Assembly (NCBI GenBank): GCA_046729895.1
Contig: JBKPHP010000118.1
Coordinates: 1 to 13,380, forward strand
From: DASXBA01 sp046729895
GTDB lineage: Bacteria > Actinomycetota > Thermoleophilia > Solirubrobacterales > Thermoleophilaceae
Length of the DNA: 13,380 nucleotides
Reading direction: 5' to 3'
Of this stretch, positions 1 to 5,356 are shown piece after piece. A program made the position numbers and the translations under genes. Positions within the stretch are counted from its first letter, which is position 1. The number at the start of each line of letters is the position of its first letter. The notes beneath the pieces were generated by a model, which saw only the letters and a program-made list of their open reading frames with translations, searched no databases and was not told where the DNA came from.

Positions 1-505
1 CGCCGGCCTGGATCAGGCGATCTCGCGCGCCCTGGCGTACGCCCCGTATGCCGACCTCTTGTGGTGCGAGACCAAGGAGCCCGACCTCGAGGAGGCCGAG
101 CGCTTCGCTGCCGCCGTGCACGAGCGATCCCCGGGCAAGCCGCTGGCGTACAACTGCTCACCGTCCTTCAACTGGAAGGAGACCCTGAGCGAGGACGAGA
201 TCGGCTCGTTCCAGGAGCGGCTCGCGGAGTGGGGCTACAAGTTCCAGTTCGTCACGCTCGCCGGCTTCCACACCCTCAACTTCTCGATGTTCGAGCTGGC
301 ACGGGGCTACCGAGACGGCGGCATGACCGCGTACGCCCAGCACCAGGAGCGGGAGTTCGCCGCCGAGGACGCCGGCTACGCGGCCACCAAGCACCAGCGC
401 CAGGTTGGCGCCGGCTACTTCGACGAGGTCGCCCAGGTGATCGCGGGCGGCGACGTGGAGACGACCGCGGTCGAGGGCAGCACCGAGGAACAGCAGTTCG
501 ATTAG
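1..505 (+). CDS. aceA: Isocitrate lyase, C-terminal part (5' end outside window)
   Basis: The reading frame is open from base 2 with no start in the window, so this is the last ~167 residues of a longer protein. Isocitrate lyase cleaves isocitrate to glyoxylate and succinate, the first step of the cytosolic glyoxylate shunt used for growth on acetate or fatty acids. Visible family signatures are YADLLWCET, the NCSPSFNWK motif that contacts substrate, YKFQFVTLAGFH, FELARGYR and ATKHQRQVGAGYFD near the end. The catalytic KKCGH loop must lie upstream of the window. The gene ends with TAG, followed 1-2 codons later by other stops, and it converges with the small minus-strand gene 44 bp away. Methylisocitrate lyase is less likely because the NCSPSFNWK block and C-terminal ATKHQ block are typical of AceA. 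Assignment is confident; size and N-terminus cannot be judged. Confidence 0.95.
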   Translation, partial: AGLDQAISRALAYAPYADLLWCETKEPDLEEAERFAAAVHERSPGKPLAYNCSPSFNWKETLSEDEIGSFQERLAEWGYKFQFVTLAGFHTLNFSMFELARGYRDGGMTAYAQHQEREFAAEDAGYAATKHQRQVGAGYFDEVAQVIAGGDVETTAVEGSTEEQQFD

Positions 506-549
506 CTAGCGGGCTGCCCTCGCCAGCGCCCGGTCCTATACGCGCGGGC

Positions 550-726
550 CTATATGCGCGTGGCGGCCTCGACGCGCTCCGGCTCGGCGGGCTCCTCGTC
601 GTCCTTGTGCTCGACAACGGTCGCGGGAGGCTCGGAGACCTCACGCTCGTCGAGCAGATATCGGAGCTCCTCGTCGAAGCGCTCCTCGCGCCACCTCTCC
701 CTGCGCGCGAACCACTTGTGACACAT
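550..726 (-). CDS. Small highly charged hypothetical protein, 58 aa
   Basis: I do not recognise a characterised family. The protein starts MCHKWFARRERWREERFDEE and ends in an acidic, proline- and glutamate-rich tail. The N-terminal third is Arg/Trp-rich and probably helical; there is no signal peptide or membrane segment, so it is probably cytosolic. The reading frame stays open upstream, but the ATG at 724-726 is chosen because GAGGTGG precedes it at a suitable distance and the upstream translation looks like noise. A single Cys-His pair at residues 2-3 is not enough to claim metal binding. It converges with aceA and diverges from the DUF1918 gene, sharing a 135-bp intergenic stretch. The strong ribosome-binding site and non-random composition argue that it is real; function unknown. 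Confidence 0.6.
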   Translation of the reverse strand: MCHKWFARRERWREERFDEELRYLLDEREVSEPPATVVEHKDDEEPAEPERVEAATRI

Positions 727-861
727 GGCCACCACCTCGCTGGATCGGGTCTCTCGCTCATGATTGCACCTGTCGAGGCGCGCCGCAGGGTAGTCGGGTT
801 CCTGGCCGGGGTCGGCGGTTTCTGCTATCACGCTACGGAAGGCAAGTCTGGAGGTGACGGC

Positions 862-1059
862 ATGGAGCTGAAGACCGGAGATCGCGTGCAGGTCGAGTCC
901 GAGTCGACCGATCGACCGCCCCGCACGGGCGTCATAGAGGAGGTCGTGCACGGGCCGCCCTCTCCTCGCTACCGCATCAGCTGGGACGACGGGCACGAGA
1001 GCGTCTACACGCCCGCGGCCGGGGCGCTGCGGCCGGCCGAACCCGCAAACCGGGCTTAG
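862..1059 (+). CDS. DUF1918 domain-containing small protein, 65 aa
   Basis: This short protein matches the DUF1918 pattern: an opening MELKTGDRVQVES strand, then RTGVIEEV, then YRISWDDGHESVYTP near residues 37-51. Such proteins are common in actinobacteria and are predicted to be small SH3-like beta barrels; no biochemical role is established to my knowledge. The start is the ATG at 862-864 because GGAGGTG lies just upstream (850-856). The frame continues open further upstream only as arginine-rich shadow sequence of aceA. The gene stands alone on the plus strand between the divergent 58-residue gene and the convergent ruvB. Family assignment is fairly sure; function is not known. Confidence 0.8.
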   Translation: MELKTGDRVQVESESTDRPPRTGVIEEVVHGPPSPRYRISWDDGHESVYTPAAGALRPAEPANRA

Positions 1060-1117
1060 CGCGGCCGCCCGAGCACCGCTGGGTACCTACTCTGAGCTAG
1101 CGCTGCGCGCTCTCCAG

Positions 1118-1176
1118 GCGCCTCTTCGGCATCCCCAGCGGGGAGGGAATGCCGATCTTGGTGCCCGTAGGCGCCG
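1118..1176. repeat. Nested inverted repeat, possible terminator or structured RNA
   Basis: CGGCAT at 1127-1132 pairs with ATGCCG at 1149-1154, with further pairing of CCCC and GGGG/GGG inside. Outside this, GGCGCC occurs at 1118-1123 and again at 1171-1176 and can pair across the structure. No T-tract follows on either strand, so a classical intrinsic terminator is not demonstrated. The symmetry itself is directly visible; the role is inferred. Confidence 0.4.
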
Positions 1177-1306
1177 AGGAACGCGGCAAAGGCTAGGGTG
1201 CGAACCACACTGCGTACGTGGAGAACCAGCTCGTGCCCGTGAGCTCGAGAGCCACCCCATCAGCCGCACCGAGCGATCCGGGCCATTTCCCGCTCTACCG
1301 TGCTGC

Positions 1307-1330
1307 CTTTGGGGCCATAGGCCCCTGAAA
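1307..1330. terminator. Hairpin 3' of ruvB, candidate terminator
   Basis: GGGGCC (1311-1316), loop ATA, GGCCCC (1320-1325) form a perfect 6-bp stem. Flanking CTTT and AAAG extend it after a 2-nt bulge. It lies about 40 bp beyond the ruvB stop codon and is readable in both directions, fitting a terminator between convergent genes. There is no run of T after it, so confidence is limited. Confidence 0.4.
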
Positions 1331-1366
1331 GCAGGACGCTTCCGACATTTTGGATAGGCGCTGCCA

Positions 1367-2404
1367 CTAGAACAGGCGCTGACCGGTCTCCCGCCGCTCC
1401 AGGCCGAGGTGCGCGAACGCCAGCTCCGTGGCGACACGGCCCCGGGGTGTGCGCATCAGCAGACCGCGCTGGAGGAGGTACGGCTCGTAAACGTCCTCAA
1501 TCGTGTCGGGCTCCTCGCCCACGGCCACCGACAGCGTGGACAACCCCACGGGGCCGCCTCCGAACTTCTCGCACACAGCCCGCAGGATCTCGCGGTCGAG
1601 CCTGTCGAGGCCCTGCTCATCGACCTCCAGCAGCTCCAGCCCCTCGCGGGCCACGGCGGCGTCGATCCGACCGGCGCCGCGCACCTCGGCGAAGTCGCGG
1701 ACGCGCTTCAGCAGCCGGTTGGCGACCCGCGGGGTGCCGCGTGCCCGAGCGGCGATGATGTTGGCGCCGGCGTCGTCGATCTCGACCTCGAGGATGCTGG
1801 CCGAGCGCCTGACGATGCGTCCCAGGTCCTCCGGCGAGTACAGGTCGAGCCGGTGGGTGACGCCAAAGCGGTCGCGGAGCGGTGTCGTGAGAAGACCGGT
1901 GCGAGTGGTCGCCCCCACGAGGGTGAACGGGGGGAGGTCGAGCGTCACGACCCTCGCGCCCGCCCCCTGGCCGACGGTGATCGGCAGCCGGTGGTCCTCC
2001 ATGGCGGGGTAGAAGGTCTCCTCGAGCGCCCGGGGCAGGCGGTGGATCTCGTCGAGGAAGAACACCGAGCGCGGCTCGAGGGCGGTGATGTAGGAAGCCA
2101 CGTCACCCTTGCGCTCGAGCGCCGGCCCCGCCGTGGCCACGAACTCGACCTCGAGCTCGTTCGCGATGATCTGGGCGAGCGAGGTCTTGCCGAGCCCGGG
2201 AGGCCCGGCGAGGAGGACGTGGTCGAGCGCCTCGCCGCGGCCCCGCGCCGCCTCGATGAAGACCCCAAGCTGCTCCCTCACGGCGGCCTGGCCGACGAAG
2301 TCGGAGAGCCGCCTGGGGCGCAGCGAGCGGTCGAGCTCCTCCTCGGCCGGGAGGACACCCGGCTCGTGCAGCCGCTCGATGCCGGGTGTGCGGATGCCGC
2401 TCAC
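1367..2404 (-). CDS. ruvB: Holliday junction branch migration ATPase RuvB
   Basis: 345 residues, the normal size. RuvB is the AAA+ motor that, as a hexameric ring loaded by RuvA, drives branch migration of Holliday junctions during recombinational repair. Walker A is GPPGLGKT (residues 67-74), Walker B is LDEIH (117-121), sensor 1 is GATTR (164-168) and the arginine-finger region is PLRDRFG (175-181). The C-terminal winged-helix domain includes GGGPVGLSTLS and the PYLLQRGLLMRTPRGR signature (308-323). The start is a GTG at 2402-2404 that overlaps the ruvA stop as GTGA, indicating translational coupling. It is the last gene of the ruv cluster here, followed by a hairpin-containing intergenic region. 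No missing motif. Confidence 0.97.
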   Translation of the reverse strand: MSGIRTPGIERLHEPGVLPAEEELDRSLRPRRLSDFVGQAAVREQLGVFIEAARGRGEALDHVLLAGPPGLGKTSLAQIIANELEVEFVATAGPALERKGDVASYITALEPRSVFFLDEIHRLPRALEETFYPAMEDHRLPITVGQGAGARVVTLDLPPFTLVGATTRTGLLTTPLRDRFGVTHRLDLYSPEDLGRIVRRSASILEVEIDDAGANIIAARARGTPRVANRLLKRVRDFAEVRGAGRIDAAVAREGLELLEVDEQGLDRLDREILRAVCEKFGGGPVGLSTLSVAVGEEPDTIEDVYEPYLLQRGLLMRTPRGRVATELAFAHLGLERRETGQRLF

Positions 2405-2979
2405 CGGGCGGCCCTCAGGGCGGCCGCGATCAGCTCCTCCGGCGCGCCGCCCTCGGCGTCGTCGAGCAGCTCCTCCGCCTCCTGCTGACCGAAGCCGAGG
2501 CCGAGGAGACCCTCGCGAGCGAGCGAGCGGGGGTCGTCGGAGGAGGTCCTACGGACCACGATCTCCTCGGCCACGGCGCCCGCCACCTTCTCCCGAAGCT
2601 CCACGATGATCCGCTCGGCGGTTCGCTTGCCGATCCCCTGCACGGCCTGGAAGCGCCCGGAGTCGCCCGCGGCGATCGCGCTCAGGAGGTCGCGCGAGCT
2701 GCCGCCGGAGAGGACCGCCAGCGCCACCTTCGGACCGACACCCTGGACCCCGATCAGCATGAGGAACAGGTCACGCTCGGTTTCGGAGGCGAAGCCGTAC
2801 AGCTGGATGCCGTCGTCCCGGAGCACCAGGTGCGCGTACAGCTCGACCTCCTCCCCCGCGGCGGGGACCTCCCGCAGCGTCTCGGCGGACACCGCGAGGC
2901 GATAGCCGACACCGGCCGCCTCGACGACGACCTCGCCTGACCGGCGCAGGATGACGGGGCCGCGAACCGAGGCGATCAT
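2401..2979 (-). CDS. ruvA: Holliday junction DNA-binding protein RuvA
   Basis: 192 residues. RuvA binds four-way junctions as a tetramer and recruits RuvB. The start MIASVRG is the canonical RuvA N-terminus (OB-fold domain I), so ATG 2977-2979 is used although the frame extends upstream. Domain II has the two helix-hairpin-helix motifs, VQGVGPKVA (residues 78-86) and VQGIGKRTAERII (113-125). Domain III, the RuvB-contacting three-helix tail, spans about 150-192. There is no Shine-Dalgarno sequence before the ATG; CAGAAT lies 8 nt upstream and could be a weak -10 box, consistent with its own transcription start now that a gene remnant separates it from ruvC. The stop overlaps ruvB. Confidence 0.96.
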   Translation of the reverse strand: MIASVRGPVILRRSGEVVVEAAGVGYRLAVSAETLREVPAAGEEVELYAHLVLRDDGIQLYGFASETERDLFLMLIGVQGVGPKVALAVLSGGSSRDLLSAIAAGDSGRFQAVQGIGKRTAERIIVELREKVAGAVAEEIVVRRTSSDDPRSLAREGLLGLGFGQQEAEELLDDAEGGAPEELIAAALRAAR

Positions 2980-3025
2980 GTGAACGGATTCTGCGCGGCG
3001 GGGCGGACGCCTTCTCAGACGCCCT

Positions 3026-3462
3026 TCAGGGCCCGGTCCAGCCGGCCGCGTAGCACGGTTTCGTGCCACACACGTCCACGAACGCCCCACCCAGCCTCAG
3101 GAAGCTCGAGAACTGGGGGCCGGCCGCGGGCTCTGCGGCCGTGATGGCGTGCGGGTCGACACCGAGACGCGGCGGGGTGTTCGTGGTCGGCGGCGGCGGT
3201 GTGCCCAAGCCACCCGCGCGCAGCCGGCCGATGTCCCATACGACCAGCGCGTTGCCGCCCCACGGGTAGTTCCGGATGGGGCGGATCCGAAGAAGGGAAC
3301 GCGGTCGAGGCTGCGGCCGGGGTCGAGGGCCGGCGTGCGCAGCCGGGCGCCGATCGTCCGCGCCTCCGTCTCGGTCGACACGCTGGCAACCTGGTGGTCG
3401 CCGAACGCCTCGTGCAGCAGAACCGTGTGGCGCGGCGTGTCGCGGTATGGGACCCGTGTCAT
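3026..3462 (-). pseudogene. C-terminal remnant of an unrelated protein, frameshifted, between ruvC and ruvA
   Basis: Two adjacent minus-strand frames read like one protein tail. The first begins at the ATG at 3460-3462 and runs through TVLLHEAFGDHQVASVSTE, EARTIGARLRTPALDPGRSL and DRVPFF. At about 3286 the sense switches by one base to IRPIRNYPWGGNALVVWDIG, GGLGTPPPPTTNTPPRLGVD, FLRLGGAFVDVCGTKPC and a TGA at 3026-3028. I recall the combination GDHQVA...ARTIGA...ALVVWD...CGGxPC from C-termini of long uncharacterised bacterial proteins; I cannot name a function. Restoring one base near GGATCC (for example GGCATC) rejoins the frames. The upstream part of the protein is absent because ruvC occupies that place; the remnant's ATG overlaps the ruvC stop as ATGA. 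A sequencing error in a living short gene is possible but the missing N-terminal part argues for a relic. Confidence 0.65.
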
Positions 3463-3956
3463 GTGCAGGGCGTAAGCGCGTGGCGCAACCCGGCCCCGTT
3501 GGCGTGGCAGATCGCCACCGCCAGCGCGTCCGCGGCGTGGCTCGGCGCCGGCGGCTCGGGGAGCGCGAGCAGCGCCCCGACCATCCGCTGGACCTGCTCT
3601 TTGGGGGCCGCGCCGGTCCCGCACACCGCCTGCTTGACGGCCTGCGGCGTGTAGGAGAAGCAGGCGATGCCCGCGATCCCGGCCGCCACCATCACCACCC
3701 CACGGGCCTGCCCCACCGCGAAGGCGGTGCGGGCGTTCTGTCCGAAGTAGAGCTCCTCGACGGCGAGGGCGTCTGGCCGGTGGTCGGAGATCAGGTCGCA
3801 GACGCGGGCGTGGATCCGCGCCAGGCGCTGCTCGAGCGGCTCGGAGGGCCCCGTGCCGATGACGCCGCCGTCGAGCGCCGCCAGCTCGCTCCCGCGCGAG
3901 AGGACGACGCCGTACCCCGTATGGGCGGTGCCGGGGTCGATTCCGAGGACAACCAC
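3459..3956 (-). CDS. ruvC: Crossover junction endodeoxyribonuclease RuvC
   Basis: 165 residues from the GTG at 3954-3956 (a TTG one codon upstream is an alternative). RuvC is the dimeric, metal-dependent resolvase that nicks Holliday junctions symmetrically after RuvAB migration. The catalytic acids are visible: D7 in LGIDPGTAHTGYG, E67/E68 in ALAVEELYFGQNARTAFAVG, and H140 with D143 in SHAADALAVAICHA. The PQAVKQAVCGTGAAPKEQVQ block is also typical. It starts MVVLGIDPG, the usual N-terminus, with AGGG a few bases upstream as a weak ribosome site. The C-terminal tail ends in LTPCT and shares DNA with the beginning of the pseudogene remnant, so the tail may not be ancestral. It diverges from rfbC with a 51-bp gap. 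Confidence 0.95.
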   Translation of the reverse strand: MVVLGIDPGTAHTGYGVVLSRGSELAALDGGVIGTGPSEPLEQRLARIHARVCDLISDHRPDALAVEELYFGQNARTAFAVGQARGVVMVAAGIAGIACFSYTPQAVKQAVCGTGAAPKEQVQRMVGALLALPEPPAPSHAADALAVAICHANGAGLRHALTPCT

Positions 3957-3992
3957 CAACGCCCTGATTCTGCGTTCGCGGGCGGATGCCTT

Positions 3993-3998
3993 TACGCT
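3993..3998 (+). promoter_or_regulatory. Candidate -10 box of rfbC (TACGCT)
   Basis: TACGCT fits TANNNT and sits 9 nt before the rfbC ATG, where there is no Shine-Dalgarno sequence. That spacing would give a leaderless or nearly leaderless mRNA. No convincing -35 box was found, so this is tentative. Confidence 0.25.
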
Positions 3999-4007
3999 GC
4001 GCCGCTC

Positions 4008-4568
4008 ATGCAGCCACTCCAGACAAGGTTGCAAGGACCCATCCTGGTCGAGCCGGTGGTCCACGGGGACCCGCGCGGGTTCTTCCACGAGTGCTACCGC
4101 AAGAACGTCTACGCGGAGCTCGGGATCTTCGACGACTTCGTGCAGGACAACCACTCCCGCTCGAGGCGCGGTGTCGTCCGTGGCATGCACTTCCAGGTCG
4201 GCCCCGGGATGGCGAAGCTGGTGCGGTGCGCGTACGGCGCGATCGTGGACGTGGTCGTGGACCTCCGGAAGGGCTCCCCCACGTTCGGTCAATGGGAGGC
4301 GTTCGAGCTGAACGACGAGAACCTCCATCAGCTCTACTGCCCGATCGGTTTCGCGCATGGCTTCTGCGTCACGGGCAAGAGCGCCGACGTCATCTACAAG
4401 TGCTCGGCGTACTACGACGAGTCGATCGAGCGGGGGATCAAGTACGACGATCCCGACATCGGGATCGAATGGCCGAGGGGCGTCGAGCTGCTGCCCTCCG
4501 AACGCGACGCGACCGCGCCGCGGCTAAGCGAGGTCCAGTCGGAGCTTCCCTTTAGCTACCCGGGGTAG
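4008..4568 (+). CDS. rfbC: dTDP-4-dehydrorhamnose 3,5-epimerase
   Basis: 186 residues, the usual size for RmlC/RfbC. The enzyme epimerises C3 and C5 of dTDP-4-keto-6-deoxyglucose, the third step of dTDP-L-rhamnose synthesis, giving the sugar donor for cell-surface polysaccharide. Hallmarks: GPILVEPVVHGDPRGFFHE (residues 10-28), FVQDNHSRSRRGVVRGMHFQ (44-63) with catalytic His61, PIGFAHGFCV (112-121), the YKCSAYYD block (130-137) containing the catalytic tyrosine region, and YDDPDIGIEWP (146-156). The ATG at 4008 gives the normal N-terminus; no Shine-Dalgarno is seen. It is the only plus-strand gene in the yebC-ruv region: 1 bp from convergent yebC and 51 bp from divergent ruvC, so it looks inserted into that cluster. 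rfbD lies about 7 kb away on the other strand. Confidence 0.93.
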   Translation: MQPLQTRLQGPILVEPVVHGDPRGFFHECYRKNVYAELGIFDDFVQDNHSRSRRGVVRGMHFQVGPGMAKLVRCAYGAIVDVVVDLRKGSPTFGQWEAFELNDENLHQLYCPIGFAHGFCVTGKSADVIYKCSAYYDESIERGIKYDDPDIGIEWPRGVELLPSERDATAPRLSEVQSELPFSYPG

Positions 4569-4569
4569 C

Positions 4570-5322
4570 TCAGGCAGCCGCCACGCGCTCCAGCACGGCG
4601 GCATCGACGTCGAAGTTGGCGTTCACCGCCTGCACGTCGTCGTGGTCCTCGAGCTCCTCGATCAGCCGCATCAAATTTCCCACCTGCGACTCCTGCACCG
4701 GGGTGCGGGTGGTCGGCCGCATCACGAGCTCGGCGGAGTCCAGCTCGAGGCCCTCGGCCTCCAGCGCATCCCGGACCGCCGCCAGGTCGGTGGGGGCCGT
4801 CACGACTTCCCAGACGTCGCCGTCGAGCGAGACGTCCTCCGCGCCCGCGTCGATCGCTTCAATCAGGTCGTCCTCGCCGTAGCGGGAGCCGTCGAGCACG
4901 AGCTGGCCCTTCTTCTCGAAGGTCCAGGCGACCGAGCCGGGCTCACCGAGGCTCCCGCCGTGCCTCGTGAACGCGTGGCGCACCTCCGCGCTCGTGCGGT
5001 TGCGGTTGTCGGTGAGGGCCTCCACCAGGATCGCCACGCCGCCGGGCCCGTATCCCTCGTAGAGGACGCTCTCGATCGCCTCGGCGTCCGTGTCGGCGCC
5101 CGTGCCCTTCGCGATGGCGCGCTCGATGTTGTCCTTCGGCATGCGGGCGTCCTTGGCCTTTTGCATCGCCAGCCCGAGCGCGGGGTTACCGGCGAGATCG
5201 CCACCGCCCTCGCGTGCCGCGACCTGGATCGCGCGCGCGAGCTTGGTGAAGAGCTGGCCGCGCTTGGCGTCAACCGCCTTCTTCCTGTGCTTGATCGATG
5301 CCCATTTCGAATGTCCCGACAT
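4570..5322 (-). CDS. yebC: YebC/PmpR-family protein (TACO1-like)
   Basis: 250 residues, full length. The protein begins MSGHSKWASIKHRKKAVDAK, the family signature, followed by FTKLARAIQVAAREGGGD (residues 25-42), MPKDNIERAIAKG (61-73) and the YEGYGPGGVAILVEALTDN block (88-106). The three-domain YebC fold is complete and ends with NANFDVDAAVLERVAAA. Family members are described as DNA-binding regulators and, more recently, as ribosome-associated factors helping translation of proline-rich stretches; I cannot tell which applies. It normally precedes ruvC in many bacteria, here separated by the oppositely oriented rfbC. The ATG at 5320-5322 has no Shine-Dalgarno; TAAACT 8 nt upstream suggests a leaderless transcript. 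It diverges from the secreted glycosidase by 34 bp. Confidence 0.96.
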   Translation of the reverse strand: MSGHSKWASIKHRKKAVDAKRGQLFTKLARAIQVAAREGGGDLAGNPALGLAMQKAKDARMPKDNIERAIAKGTGADTDAEAIESVLYEGYGPGGVAILVEALTDNRNRTSAEVRHAFTRHGGSLGEPGSVAWTFEKKGQLVLDGSRYGEDDLIEAIDAGAEDVSLDGDVWEVVTAPTDLAAVRDALEAEGLELDSAELVMRPTTRTPVQESQVGNLMRLIEELEDHDDVQAVNANFDVDAAVLERVAAA

Positions 5323-5330
5323 CAGGAATG

Positions 5331-5336
5331 AGTTTA
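5331..5336 (-). promoter_or_regulatory. Candidate -10 box of yebC (TAAACT)
   Basis: On the minus strand TAAACT lies 8 nt before the yebC ATG. With no ribosome-binding site present, a start at or next to the ATG (leaderless mRNA) is likely. The -35 position reads CATAAA, which is not informative. Confidence 0.35.
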
Positions 5337-5356
5337 CGTCGCGCCAAATCGGTTTT

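Larger units (their letters stand above)
1060..1366. other. Intergenic stretch between DUF1918 gene and ruvB, no gene found
   Basis: No convincing coding sequence was found in either strand of these ~307 bp; the long minus-strand frame through it is arginine/serine-rich and overlaps the ruvB end. I found no complete tRNA cloverleaf. It does contain two notable inverted repeats, listed separately. It lies between convergent genes, so transcription termination is the simplest role. Confidence 0.6.

Noticed and set aside
535..560. Tandem-like CCTATACGCGCG / CCTATATGCGCG
   Set aside because: Two 12-base near-copies between convergent genes; too short and partly inside the 58-residue gene to call a repeat element.
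1195..1215. GTTCGCACCC-like T-loop on the minus strand suggesting a tRNA
   Set aside because: No acceptor stem, anticodon arm or D-loop could be drawn around it.
1409..2488. Long plus-strand open frame opposite ruvB/ruvA
   Set aside because: Antisense shadow of ruvB and the 3' end of ruvA in GC-rich DNA; composition is Gly/Arg/Glu-rich with no family features.
3276..4007. Upstream extension of the rfbC frame
   Set aside because: It is antisense to ruvC and the relic; the epimerase N-terminus is complete from the ATG at 4008.
3963..4358. Long N-terminal extension of ruvC
   Set aside because: The extension is antisense to rfbC, and RuvC begins canonically at MVVLGIDPG.
4642..5331. Plus-strand frame opposite yebC
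   Set aside because: Mirror frame of a complete yebC gene with no domain signature.
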